From: Actinomycetes bacterium
GTDB lineage: Bacteria; Actinomycetota; Acidimicrobiia; Acidimicrobiales; Aldehydirespiratoraceae
NCBI GenBank assembly: GCA_024276495.1
Contig: JAJRXC010000030.1
Location: 1-38,571, forward strand
Reading direction: 5' to 3'
Length of the DNA: 38,571 nt
Below, piece after piece: positions 9,158-17,081 of the stretch (within the stretch, counting starts at the first letter, position 1; each line of letters begins with the position of its first letter). The notes below the pieces were generated by a model. The model was not told the origin of the DNA. It worked only from the letters and a program-made list of their open reading frames with translations, and did no database searches. Position numbers and translations under genes: made by a program.

Positions 9158-10180
9158 CTAGATCCAGACCTTGAAGATCGCCGTCACGACGATGTTGGCG
9201 AGGCTGAGGGGAATGAGGAACTTCCAGGCGAGGCGCTGTAGCTGATCCTCACGGAATCGGGGGAAGGTGAAACGGACCCAGAACACGAGGAACGTGAGGA
9301 TCACGATCTTGGCGAACATCACCAGCGGCCCGAGGACGTTCATGATGTTGTCCGTCGGGTCGATCCCGGGGATGTACCAGCCGCCGAGGAAGAGCACGGC
9401 TGCGACGGCCGAGAAGACGCCGGCGGTCGCGAACTCGCCGATGAAGAACATCAAGAAGCGCATGCCGGAGTATTCGGTCATGTAGCCCGACACGAGCTCG
9501 GATTCGGCGATCGGCATGTCGAACGGCGATTGGGTCAGCTCGGCTTGCATCGCGATCAGGAAGATGAGGAACGCGACGCCCTGGGTGAGGATGTAGGGGT
9601 TGCCGATGCCGCCCCATCCGAAGATCTCTCCTTCGGCCTGGGCGAAGACGATGCCTTGCATGTTCATCGTGCCGGCCTGGATGACCACGCCGACCACGGC
9701 GAGGATCAGCGGGAGCTCGTAGGCGATGAGCTGACCGGTGGCCCGGAGGCCGCCGAGCAGGGAGTACTTGTTGGCCGAACCCCATCCGGCCATGAGGATG
9801 CCGATGACCGACACCGACGAGACCGCCATGGCGAGATAGATGCCGACGTCGTTGTTGACGAACCACGCGTCGGGCCCGCCCGGCACCACGACCACGAGCA
9901 GGAACGTGGAGGCGAGAACCACGAACGGGGCAGCCGCGAAGACGAACCGGTCCGCCTTGCGGGGGAAGATGTCTTCTTTCTGGAGATGCTTTCCGACCTC
10001 GGCGAGCAACTGGAGCGAGCCGTAGGGCCCCGCTTCCATCGGGCCGAGGCGGCTCTGCATGAACGACACCATCTTGAACAGGTGCACGTAGACGAGGGTG
10101 CCGGCGACGAGCAGGACCGCGCCGAGGCCGGCGCCGACCCGGATGGCCGTCTCTTGCCAGTAGGAGAGTTCCGCGATCAC
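9158..10180 (-). CDS. nuoH: NADH-quinone oxidoreductase subunit H (cluster 1)
   Basis: A 340-aa membrane subunit (ND1 homologue) forming the quinone chamber with NuoB and NuoD. Family landmarks are [19 protein letters not shown], the [14 protein letters not shown] loop, and the acidic loop [17 protein letters not shown]. The chosen start is GTG at 10180, which overlaps the nuoD stop as GTGA. The upstream in-frame stretch is His/Arg/Pro-rich shadow sequence of nuoD. The loop usually read as LADGxKLxxKED is [12 protein letters not shown] here, a mild divergence. About eight or nine TM segments are visible. Confidence 0.95.
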   Translation of the reverse strand: MIAELSYWQETAIRVGAGLGAVLLVAGTLVYVHLFKMVSFMQSRLGPMEAGPYGSLQLLAEVGKHLQKEDIFPRKADRFVFAAAPFVVLASTFLLVVVVPGGPDAWFVNNDVGIYLAMAVSSVSVIGILMAGWGSANKYSLLGGLRATGQLIAYELPLILAVVGVVIQAGTMNMQGIVFAQAEGEIFGWGGIGNPYILTQGVAFLIFLIAMQAELTQSPFDMPIAESELVSGYMTEYSGMRFLMFFIGEFATAGVFSAVAAVLFLGGWYIPGIDPTDNIMNVLGPLVMFAKIVILTFLVFWVRFTFPRFREDQLQRLAWKFLIPLSLANIVVTAIFKVWI

Positions 10181-11349
10181 CGGTCGATGTCTCCGAGGAT
10201 GAAGTAGAGGCTGCCGAGGATCGTGATGATGTCGGGCACGTAGACGCCCTTCAACAACCACGGCGTGATGGACATGTTGTTGAACGACGCCGACCGGATC
10301 TTGACCCGATAGGGAACGAGATCACCCTTCGAGACGACGTAGTAGCCCATCACCCCGAGTGGGTTCTCGGTCTCCACATACGCTTCACCGGCGGGGACCT
10401 TGATGATGCGGGGGACCTTGGCCATGACCGGCCCGGCGGGGATTCCGTCGAGCAGCTGGTCGACCATGCGGGTCGCCTCGCGCACCTCCTGGAGCCGGAC
10501 CCAGAACCGGGAGAACGAGTCGCCGTCGGGGTGGGTCCAGACCCTCCAGTCGAGCTCGTCGTAGACGAGGCCGCAGGGGTTGTCGCGGCGTACGTCCCAG
10601 TCGACGCCCGAGCCGCGGATGTTGGCGCCCGACAGACCGTAGGACAAGCCGATGTCGGCGGGAATCACGCCGATCCCGCGGGTGCGGGCCTGGAAGATCT
10701 CGTTGCCCATGACGAGATTCTCGATCTCGTCGCAAAACGACCGCATCTTCTTCATCACTTGCTTCGTCTCGGTGACCCAGCCGGCCGGCAGGTCGTCCTT
10801 GAGGCCACCGATGCGGTCGAAGTTCGGGTGGAACCGGCCGCCCGTGGCGGCCTCGATCTGGTTCAGGATGTGCTCACGGTCGCGGAAGGCGAAGAAGACC
10901 GGGGTGACCGCGCCGACCTGTACCGCCATGTCGCCGAGGAACAGCACCACGTTGGCGATGCGGCTCATCTCGAACAAGAGCGTGCGGATCCACTGGGCCC
11001 GGGGCGGTGCTTCGACTTCCATCAGCTGCTCGGCGGCGAGGATGAACGGCACCTCGTTGGCGAAGCTGCCCAACCAGTCGATGCGGTTGATGAGGGTGGT
11101 CACCTGCGGATAGGTGCGGACCTCGGTGAGCTTCTCGTAGCCCCGGTGCATGTAGCCCATGACCGGGTCGGCGGCGATGACCTGCTCGCCGTCGAGCTTG
11201 GCGACGATCCGCAGGGTGCCGTGGGTGGCCGGATGCTGCGGACCGATGTTGAGGGTCATGCCCTCGGTCTCGAGCTCCAGGTTGACCCGGGCATCGGCGG
11301 CCTGGGCCGCGATGTAGCTGAGCTGTTGGCGATCCGTGATGTCGGTCAT
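10177..11349 (-). CDS. nuoD: NADH-quinone oxidoreductase subunit D (cluster 1), diverged quinone site
   Basis: A 390-aa 49-kDa-type subunit that with NuoB forms the quinone-reduction site. The N-terminal NIGPQHPATHGTLR keeps the site His (His43, equivalent to Thermus Nqo4 His38). By gap-free alignment to Nqo4 as I remember it, the quinone-ligand Tyr87 is Trp92 here (NRIDWLGSF) and Asp139, partner of the His, is Gln144 (GDMAVQVGAVTP). Arg69 (YMHRGYEKL) matches the Arg methylated by NDUFAF7 in mammalian NDUFS2. The C-terminal GDIDR end is canonical. The gene overlaps nuoC by 4 bp (ATGA). The subunit call is certain; the chemical effect of the substitutions is unknown. Confidence 0.96.
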   Translation of the reverse strand: MTDITDRQQLSYIAAQAADARVNLELETEGMTLNIGPQHPATHGTLRIVAKLDGEQVIAADPVMGYMHRGYEKLTEVRTYPQVTTLINRIDWLGSFANEVPFILAAEQLMEVEAPPRAQWIRTLLFEMSRIANVVLFLGDMAVQVGAVTPVFFAFRDREHILNQIEAATGGRFHPNFDRIGGLKDDLPAGWVTETKQVMKKMRSFCDEIENLVMGNEIFQARTRGIGVIPADIGLSYGLSGANIRGSGVDWDVRRDNPCGLVYDELDWRVWTHPDGDSFSRFWVRLQEVREATRMVDQLLDGIPAGPVMAKVPRIIKVPAGEAYVETENPLGVMGYYVVSKGDLVPYRVKIRSASFNNMSITPWLLKGVYVPDIITILGSLYFILGDIDR

Positions 11350-12119
11350 GAGGCGTCGGTGCTTTCGCCGGCATCCGCCGGATCCGCGGAAGTCGTCGAC
11401 GCGTCCTCGTTGTCACCGCCGGCATCCGCGTCGTCGGGCATGGCTTCGACGTCGACGATGCCGGGCCATGGCTTCACCCGGCGGGCCAGCAACGGGTAGT
11501 CCTTGCGCATCGGGTTGCCCTCGAACTCGCCGGGCAGGTAGATGTGGCGCAAGCCGGGATGGCCCGCGAACGTGATGCCGAACATCTCCCACGCTTCGCG
11601 TTCGTGCCAGTTCGCCCCGCGGTAGACCTCGACCCAGCTGGGAACGGTCATGTCGTCGGGGACATCGGCCTTCAGGGTGACGCCGCGATGATCGACGATG
11701 TCGTTGACCCGCGCCAGCACCTGGAATCGGGTGTCGCCACCGGCGAGACCCTGCTCCATCGGCTCGATGTCGGCATCGCCCGCGTCGGCGTCTTCGTCCT
11801 GCTCGAGGGTGAGGTCGACCTGGGAGTCCATGTCGCGCCCGAACGGCGAGGGCAGCCAGTCGATCGCGCTCAGGAAGTTGAAGTAGCCGAATCCCATGCC
11901 GGTTCGCAAGAACGCGGCCGTCTCGGCCCACGCGGCGGCCGTGACCCGGACGGTCAGATCGATGCCGGGTTCGATGTGGTGGCCGACAAGGGCATCGCCC
12001 AGCTCGCCGGTCAACTGTTCGAGCATCGCCTCGCGCACGGCGTCGGACGCGGGGGTCGCGTCGGTGTCTTCGGTCTCGGTGGAGTCTTCGCCCTGGGTGG
12101 GGGCGTCAGTCGACGACAA
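11346..12119 (-). CDS. nuoC: NADH-quinone oxidoreductase subunit C (cluster 1)
   Basis: A peripheral-arm subunit of about 257 aa (30-kDa homologue) that braces NuoD. The family block is clear: [20 protein letters not shown] followed by [14 protein letters not shown]. Acidic segments are unusual: an Asp/Glu-rich N-terminus, an insert around [15 protein letters not shown], and an acidic C-terminal tail of about 35 residues. The start is uncertain. TTG at 12119 has a well-spaced GGAAGGG eight bases upstream; GTG at 12128 is three codons longer but has no properly spaced ribosome site. Either start overlaps the end of nuoB, and the gene ends in a 4-bp overlap with nuoD. Confidence 0.92.
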   Translation of the reverse strand: MSSTDAPTQGEDSTETEDTDATPASDAVREAMLEQLTGELGDALVGHHIEPGIDLTVRVTAAAWAETAAFLRTGMGFGYFNFLSAIDWLPSPFGRDMDSQVDLTLEQDEDADAGDADIEPMEQGLAGGDTRFQVLARVNDIVDHRGVTLKADVPDDMTVPSWVEVYRGANWHEREAWEMFGITFAGHPGLRHIYLPGEFEGNPMRKDYPLLARRVKPWPGIVDVEAMPDDADAGGDNEDASTTSADPADAGESTDAS

Positions 12120-12606
12120 TGGGCTCACCCTTCCAACGCTGCGCCATGTCTTCGTTCTGGATGCGCTCCTGAAGCAACACGATGCCTTCGAGGAGGGCTT
12201 CTGGGCGGGGCGGACAGCCGGGGACGTAGACGTCGACCGGGATGATCTGATCGATGCCCTTGGTGACGGAATAGGAATCCCAGTAGGGGCCGCCACAGTT
12301 GGCGCACGAACCCATCGAGATCACGTACTTCGGTTCGGGCATCTGTTCGTAGAGGCGGCGGATCGCCGGCGCCATCTTGTCGGTGACGGTGCCCGAGACG
12401 ACCACCAGGTCGGCTTGGCGGGGGCTGGCGGGCAGCGGGATCACGCCGAGGCGCATCACGTCGTAGCGGGGCGACCCGAAGGCGGCGCCCATCTCGATGG
12501 CGCAGCAGGCGAGGCCCCACTGGTAGACCCACAGCGAGTACTTGCGGCTCATGTTGAGCAGCGACGTGATGGGTTTCGGGATCTTCCCCGATTCGACGAG
12601 ACCCAT
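12106..12606 (-). CDS. nuoB: NADH-quinone oxidoreductase subunit B (cluster 1)
   Basis: A 166-aa subunit carrying cluster N2, the last iron-sulfur centre before quinone. All four ligands are present: Cys34-Cys35 (GLACCAIEM), Cys101 (MGSCANCGG) and Cys131 ([11 protein letters not shown]). The ATG at 12606 overlaps the nuoA stop by one base (TGATG). The longer upstream extension is shadow sequence of nuoA. The variant [12 protein letters not shown] differs from the [11 protein letters not shown] of the cluster 2 NuoB, showing that the two complexes are distinct lineages rather than a recent duplication. Confidence 0.96.
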   Translation of the reverse strand: MGLVESGKIPKPITSLLNMSRKYSLWVYQWGLACCAIEMGAAFGSPRYDVMRLGVIPLPASPRQADLVVVSGTVTDKMAPAIRRLYEQMPEPKYVISMGSCANCGGPYWDSYSVTKGIDQIIPVDVYVPGCPPRPEALLEGIVLLQERIQNEDMAQRWKGEPIVVD

Positions 12607-12971
12607 CAGACCCACCGCAGCATTCCCTTGCGCCAGGCGTAGAGAAGGCCCAGCAACAAGATGTAGATGAAGATCGCCATTTCGATGAGACCGAACATCC
12701 CGTAGGCCTCGAGTCGTGCGGCCCACGGGAAGATGAACACCGCTTCGACGTCGAACATCACGAATAAAAGCGCGAACACGTAGTAACGGATGTTGGCCTG
12801 TGACCACATGTCGCCGGTCGGGTCAACGCCCGATTCGTAGGTCTCGAGCTTCTGCTCGGTGGGGTTCGAGGGTCGCAGAATTCGGCCGAGGCCGAGGAAC
12901 GCGGCCACCAGCGCGACGCCTACGAGACCAAAGATCCCGACAGTGAGATAACTACGAAGAAAATCCGACAC
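12606..12971 (-). CDS. nuoA: NADH-quinone oxidoreductase subunit A (cluster 1)
   Basis: A 121-aa, three-helix membrane subunit (ND3 homologue) and the first gene of cluster 1. The conserved second-helix region reads [18 protein letters not shown], with the Asp/Glu pair of the family. The start codon is GTG (12971). No convincing Shine-Dalgarno is seen; a TAGGGT hexamer 8 bases upstream suggests a leaderless transcript. The stop overlaps nuoB by one base. The length is normal, unlike the extended NuoA of cluster 2. Confidence 0.94.
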   Translation of the reverse strand: MSDFLRSYLTVGIFGLVGVALVAAFLGLGRILRPSNPTEQKLETYESGVDPTGDMWSQANIRYYVFALLFVMFDVEAVFIFPWAARLEAYGMFGLIEMAIFIYILLLGLLYAWRKGMLRWV

Positions 12972-12979
12972 GAAGGAAG

Positions 12980-13009
12980 ACCCTAGCGATCGTGTTTCGG
13001 GCAGAACAA
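12980..13009 (-). promoter_or_regulatory. Candidate leaderless promoter of nuoA (cluster 1)
   Basis: The minus strand carries TTGTTC (13009-13004), an 18-base spacer and TAGGGT (12985-12980), which fits the actinobacterial TANNNT -10 element. The -10 ends 8 bases before the GTG start of nuoA, so transcription would begin at or within a base or two of the start codon. The rest of the 151-bp gap between nuoA and the broken HNH gene (12972-13122) shows nothing else that I can name. Confidence 0.4.
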
Positions 13010-13122
13010 AGCCGGGGAGCGATACGTTCCCGGCGCCGAGAACCTATCGTCCGCCGACGCTTCTCGCCGGGATCCGCGGCGATCTCCCGGGATCTCTCGC
13101 CGTCGTCTCCCGACCCGACCAG

Positions 13123-14303
13123 TCACGCCGCCCGGGGCCGGGCAGTCGATCTTCGCTTCTCCGGCGATCGCAGCTCCCATCCGTGGCCTCCCCGCGCCAA
13201 CGTGTAGCCGTGCTCATGGACGAGATGGTGATCGTCGGTGCACAGCAGGGCGAGGCTGTCGATGTCGGAGGCGCCCCGGGTCGGCGGTGCGAACGGCACG
13301 ACATGGTGGGCTTCACAGTGCTCGGGAGGCGCGCCGCATCCGATGCAGCCCCCATCGCGGGCGATGAGTTGCGTCCACTGGTCGTCGGTGGCGAGACGGG
13401 TACGTCGTCCCTGCCAGAGGACGGCGCCGTCCTGGCCGTAGATCGCGCCGAGGAACTCCGCGTCGCAGCAGATCCGCCCGAGCACCGACTGGGGCAGAGA
13501 CTCGCCGTGGCGACACTCGCCATTCCTTCGGGATCCTCGACCCGAAGGCGTGAACCGTCGACCTTCACCACCACCTGGTACTTCGGGTGGGGCCGCTTCT
13601 TCGTCGACATCATCGGCGCCGTCACGAGCCCGAGCAACGCGTCGGAGGCCCGTTGATCAGCGGTACGAATCTCGTCGGGAGATCCCCCGCGTCCGCCGTC
13701 GAGCCGCCAGAGCCGATCGATCTCGGCGCGCAGCCGCTTCTCGAACACCGCCCCGTCGTCGGGCGCGAACCGCCCGAAGATGCACCGCATCCCGTCGGCG
13801 TCGGTCCAACGACGAAACTCCCGGTCGGACCGTTGCCGCTCGTGGCGAGATCGCGCATCGCTGTCGCGCTCCTTCGCACCAGCCCACCGGCGGGCGGATC
13901 CGGCAAAGAGATCGGCCGGTCGCTCGGCGGCTGACCCGCTCAACTCCTCATCGACCTCCTCGGGTGAGGTTCGCTCCGCCGCGTCGGCGGCCGCGGTCGC
14001 GTGCTCCTCGGTGATCCTTCCCGTTGCCAGCGCATCACGAATCCGGGGCATCTTCTTCAGTTTCGACGCGGTCCGCGAGGCCTTTCTCGCAGCGCGCTTC
14101 GAGCGTCGGCCGGCCGAGCGGGTGAGACCCTCTCCGTCGAGGCCACCGTCGTCGAGATCGTCGATCACTGCCGTGTAGGCGAGTCGGCGCTCGACCACCC
14201 GGGACTCGAGCCGGGACAACGCGCGGAACCCGGATTCGAGCTCGGCCCGCGAGAGCCCCACCGGCTCCAGCGATCTCAGCTCCTCATGGGCAGATTCGAA
14301 CAT
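13123..14303 (-). pseudogene. DUF222-HNH endonuclease (13E12-type), frameshifted
   Basis: The DUF222 helical domain reads intact from ATG 14303 (FESAHEELRSLEPVGLSRAE) to about 13512. The HNH nuclease domain continues in a different frame from about 13509 to 13123, with CIGCGAPPEHCEAHHVVPFA and LALLCTDDHHLVHEHGYTL, including the catalytic HH and the zinc-type cysteines. Restoring one C around 13508-13510 (GCCAC to GCCCAC) rejoins the frames as SVAHGESLPQSVLGRICCDA, the normal linker of this family, giving about 393 aa. So a single base is missing, either a real inactivating deletion or a sequencing error. A LexA-type box lies directly upstream. Mycobacterial 13E12-repeat proteins of this architecture include LexA-regulated members. 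Confidence 0.85.
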
Positions 14304-14317
14304 GGACCCACCCTATA

Positions 14318-14331
14318 CGAACATACGTTCG
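14318..14331. promoter_or_regulatory. LexA/SOS box (CGAAC-ATAC-GTTCG)
   Basis: CGAACATACGTTCG is an inverted repeat that matches the Gram-positive/actinobacterial LexA site consensus CGAACRNRYGTTCG at every position. It lies 15-28 bases upstream of the ATG of the DUF222-HNH gene, where bound repressor would block initiation. This predicts induction of the HNH gene by DNA damage. The rhodanese gene upstream is transcribed towards the site and is not expected to be controlled by it. Confidence 0.75.
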
Positions 14332-14336
14332 CCCCC

Positions 14337-14353
14337 AAAACACCTGCGAGGTG
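14337..14353 (-). terminator. Possible short intrinsic terminator after the rhodanese gene
   Basis: On the minus strand CACCT-CGC-AGGTG forms a 5-bp hairpin immediately followed by TTTTGGGGG. It lies about 30 bases after the rhodanese stop and just before the SOS box. The stem and T-run are short, so the call is weak, but position and orientation suit termination of rhodanese transcription. Confidence 0.3.
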
Positions 14354-14382
14354 AAATCTCGAGGATGGCACGAAACCGTCGA

Positions 14383-14793
14383 TCAGGTGCCCGCGACGAG
14401 CTCGAAGCCCTCGTCTCTCCACCCCTCGACGCCTCCGATCATCTTCTTGACCGGTCGACCGAGGAGCGCGAGACGCCTCGCCGCCTTGTCGGCCCCGTTG
14501 CAGTGCGGTCCGGCGCAATAGACCACGAAGACGGTCCCGGTCGGATACCCGCGAAGTCGGCGCTCGTCGAGCTCGGGATGAGGAATGTTCACGGCGGCCG
14601 CGACATGACCGGCCGCGAACCCGGCCGCGCCACGCACGTCGACGAGCACGAAGTCGACGTCGCCGGCGGCCAGCGACTCGTGCACGTCCCAGCAGTCGGT
14701 CTCGTACGCGAGCAGGTCGGCGAAATGAGCCGCGGCCGCCGAGGCCGCCGCCGGTTCTGTCTCGGTGACGAGGGTGGTCGGTGGACGGGTCAT
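14383..14793 (-). CDS. Rhodanese-like domain protein
   Basis: A 136-aa single-domain sulfurtransferase-like protein. The CH2A-type elements LVDVRGAAGFAAGHVAAAVN and the active-site loop YCAGPHCNGADKAA are seen, with the persulfide-forming cysteine at Cys93; a second Cys (98) lies in the loop. The C-terminal VKKMIGGVEGWRDEGFELV is the classical rhodanese ending. I placed the start at ATG 14793 because GGAGGAG lies six bases before it; an in-frame ATG ten codons upstream has no such site. It is divergently transcribed from the FtrA-type regulator at 14886, a pairing that suggests the regulator controls it. The physiological sulfur donor is unknown. Confidence 0.92.
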   Translation of the reverse strand: MTRPPTTLVTETEPAAASAAAAHFADLLAYETDCWDVHESLAAGDVDFVLVDVRGAAGFAAGHVAAAVNIPHPELDERRLRGYPTGTVFVVYCAGPHCNGADKAARRLALLGRPVKKMIGGVEGWRDEGFELVAGT

Positions 14794-14873
14794 CAGGGTC
14801 TCCTCCGGTTCGAAGGTCCGCATCGTGGCGGAGATCCGCCTCCGCGACCAGTGGCAGTTTTGCCCTTGTTCAC

Positions 14874-14879
14874 TAAGAT
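14874..14879 (+). promoter_or_regulatory. Candidate -10 element of the AraC-family gene, leaderless type
   Basis: TAAGAT on the plus strand fits TANNNT and ends 6 bases before the ATG at 14886, so the transcript would start at the initiation codon. No clear -35 is present. The 92-bp region 14794-14885 is shared with the divergent rhodanese gene and is where the regulator would be expected to bind; no obvious operator repeat was found. Confidence 0.35.
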
Positions 14880-14885
14880 CCAGCC

Positions 14886-15842
14886 ATGAGGAATCGCCGG
14901 GTCGTCGCGGTTGCCTACGACGGCCTTTGCGCGTTCGAGTTCGGGGTGGCCTCCGAGCTGTTCGGCCTGTCCCGCCCCGAGTTCGGTGACGACTGGTACG
15001 ACTTCTCGGTCGTCGGCGTCGATGCCGGGCCGTTGCACCTGACCGGTGGGGCCACGATGCACGTCGATGCCGGCGTCGACGCCATCGGGGCCGCCGGCAC
15101 GGTGGTGCTGCCGGGCTGGCGCGACGTCGACGAACGCCCGCCCGACCCGCTGCTCGACGCGATCCGCGACGCCCATCGGGCCGGAACCCGCCTCTTCTCG
15201 ATCTGCTCGGGAGTGTTCGTGCTCGCCGCCGCGGGTGTGCTCAACGGCCAACGGGCCACGACCCACTGGCGCTACACGGATCAGCTCCGCCGGCGGTACC
15301 CCGAGATCCGGGTCGAACCCGACGTGCTGTACGTCGACAACGGCACCACCCTCACGTCGGCGGGAAGTGCCGCGGGCATCGACTGCGGACTGCATCTCAT
15401 CCGCCGCGACCACGGCGTGGCCGTGGCGAACCAGGTGGCCCGACGCCTTGTCGTGCCCCCGCATCGCGACGGCGGCCAGGCCCAGTTCATCACCGCTGCG
15501 GTGCCCGCCACCGGCGGAGTGTCCTTCGGGCCATTCATCGACAGCCTGCTGACCAGGCTCGACGAGAACCTCACCGTCGCCACCCTGGCCGCCGAGAACC
15601 ACATGGCCCCCCGCACCTTCGCCCGCCGATTCCGGGCCGAACTGGGGATCTCTCCGCATCGGTGGCTCGTGCAGCAGCGGGTCGCCCGGGCCCGGGAACT
15701 GCTCGAGACGTCCGACGACCCGATCGAGGAAGTGGCCCGCCGTTGCGGGCTCGGCACCGCAGCCACACTGCGCCACCACTTCGGCCGGGAGCTCCACACC
15801 ACCCCGACGCGCTACCGACAGGCCTTTCGAGCCCGACGCTGA
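14886..15842 (+). CDS. GlxA/FtrA-type transcriptional regulator (DJ-1/PfpI domain + AraC HTH)
   Basis: A 318-aa regulator and the only convincing plus-strand gene here. Residues about 5-165 form a DJ-1/PfpI-like sensor domain with the nucleophile-elbow Cys107 in FSICSGVFVLAAAG. Residues about 220-315 hold the two AraC helix-turn-helix motifs (TVATLAAENHMAPRTFARRF and EEVARRCGLGTAATLRHHFG). This architecture is FtrA/GlxA, and FtrA-type genes are often next to rhodanese genes, as here. The effector is unknown. The gene ends 24 bp before a 20-bp inverted repeat that separates it from the convergent gene at 15942. Confidence 0.93.
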   Translation: MRNRRVVAVAYDGLCAFEFGVASELFGLSRPEFGDDWYDFSVVGVDAGPLHLTGGATMHVDAGVDAIGAAGTVVLPGWRDVDERPPDPLLDAIRDAHRAGTRLFSICSGVFVLAAAGVLNGQRATTHWRYTDQLRRRYPEIRVEPDVLYVDNGTTLTSAGSAAGIDCGLHLIRRDHGVAVANQVARRLVVPPHRDGGQAQFITAAVPATGGVSFGPFIDSLLTRLDENLTVATLAAENHMAPRTFARRFRAELGISPHRWLVQQRVARARELLETSDDPIEEVARRCGLGTAATLRHHFGRELHTTPTRYRQAFRARR

Positions 15843-15865
15843 TCTCCACCGCGCCGTCGACCACC

Positions 15866-15928
15866 AGCCCTGGTTCTGTGACATCGGGGGGCCGTAGGGC
15901 CGTCCGCAGATGTCACAGAACCAGGGCT
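15866..15928. repeat. 20-bp perfect inverted repeat between convergent genes
   Basis: The left arm 15866-15885 (AGCCCTGGTTCTGTGACATC) is exactly complementary to the right arm 15909-15928, with a 23-base GC-rich loop between them. It lies between the stops of the AraC-family gene (plus) and the CrtC-like gene (minus), so it could act as a bidirectional terminator. There is no T-run on either side, and the 20-bp perfection is more than termination needs. A REP/MITE-like mobile palindrome is an alternative. Confidence 0.7.
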
Positions 15929-15941
15929 TGGGGAACTGTGG

Positions 15942-17072
15942 TCAGTCGGCGACGGCGTCGGGGGAGTCCCAGCCGTTGGGGAAGTAGAGCCCGGCCACGA
16001 GATTCTCGTGCATGCCGTAGCCGACCCGACCGTCGTTGGTCTCGTGGCGGCACAAGGTCTCGTTGAGAAACGCGATGTCGAGACGTTCGGCCGGGGGCCC
16101 GATCGGGGTGACGACGCCCTGGACCACCTCGTCGTCGCCCTGCCAGACCCCGTGACCCCACTCACCGTCGTAGATGTAGCCCGAGCCGGCCTTCAGATAG
16201 ACGGTCTTCAGCGGCGTGGTGGTGATGCGCAGATCCGACGCGCCGTCGCCGCTGAACCACAGCTCCGCCGTCGCGACCTCGCGGGTACCCGGGTGATACG
16301 TGATGTCGATCTCGGGCCGCCCGAGATGTTCCGCCTCGCGGTCGTCACCGAGGTTGTAGAGCTTCACCGCCTCCTCCAACAGCCGACGACCGGCGTGGTC
16401 GTTGTCGATCGTCACCTTCACCATGTGGTCGTCGAACTGGATCGGGATCCAGTTGTGGAAGAACCCCATCGTCATGTCGGGCGAGATCTTCGCGCCGATG
16501 CCCTTCGGCTCCGGCTCGCCGATCCCGTGGCGGATCCCCCAGCTGTGATCACGGGCCCCGAGCCACCGGTCGGGCGTGACGTCGTGGCGGGTGCCGTCGA
16601 CCTCGATCCAGCCCTCGTAGCAGCCCACGTGGGCGAGACGGTAGGTGTCCTGGGTGAGCCGCCGCCCGACATGGGTGATCGACTTCGGCTCGGGCAGCGC
16701 CTCGGTGGTCGCCCGGAAGGTGACGTCGAGGGACAGGCCCCACTCGTTTTGCTCGCAGACGAGACGCAGCGTGCGCAACCCCTCGATCACCTCGACCCGC
16801 AAGGGACCCACGGAGGTGTCCATGCGATCCGAACCGAGCTCGCGCGATCCCCGCACCGTGAACTGCTGATCCCCCACTGCGACAGAGACGAAGGCGTCGG
16901 TCACCCCGAGGTTCGGATACTGGCCCATGCCGAACACCATGAAGAGGGTGTCGTCGGAGCCGTGCATGTTGAAGTAGTAGCGGTCGTAGAAGTGGCGATC
17001 ACCGGTGAAGACCGTGTCGATCGGTTCGGGATACTGGTGGATCAGATAGTCGTCACCGGGGCCCAGAGGCAT
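15942..17072 (-). CDS. Uncharacterised lipocalin/CrtC-like protein
   Basis: A 376-aa soluble protein rich in beta strands, aromatic residues and short charged turns, without signal peptide or TM segment. Blocks such as DRHFYDRYYFNMHGSDDTLF, DRWLGARDHSWGIRHG and the Trp/Gly-rich YDGEWGHGVWQGD recall the CrtC (hydroxyneurosporene hydratase)/AttH double-lipocalin fold, including the conserved DHSWG. I cannot assign a substrate. It starts 9 bp after the stop of the APH-fold kinase gene, with the ribosome site AGGAG overlapping that stop, so the two are probably translationally coupled. Kinase plus CrtC-like pairs appear, from memory, in lipid or terpenoid-related contexts in actinobacteria; this is inference only. 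Confidence 0.75.
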   Translation of the reverse strand: MPLGPGDDYLIHQYPEPIDTVFTGDRHFYDRYYFNMHGSDDTLFMVFGMGQYPNLGVTDAFVSVAVGDQQFTVRGSRELGSDRMDTSVGPLRVEVIEGLRTLRLVCEQNEWGLSLDVTFRATTEALPEPKSITHVGRRLTQDTYRLAHVGCYEGWIEVDGTRHDVTPDRWLGARDHSWGIRHGIGEPEPKGIGAKISPDMTMGFFHNWIPIQFDDHMVKVTIDNDHAGRRLLEEAVKLYNLGDDREAEHLGRPEIDITYHPGTREVATAELWFSGDGASDLRITTTPLKTVYLKAGSGYIYDGEWGHGVWQGDDEVVQGVVTPIGPPAERLDIAFLNETLCRHETNDGRVGYGMHENLVAGLYFPNGWDSPDAVAD

Positions 17073-17081
17073 GTCGTTCTC

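Noticed and set aside
13183-13656. Plus-strand open frame (157 codons) over the HNH gene
   Set aside because: It lies opposite the HNH and DUF222 coding sequence, has no recognisable domain, and the motifs are all on the minus strand.
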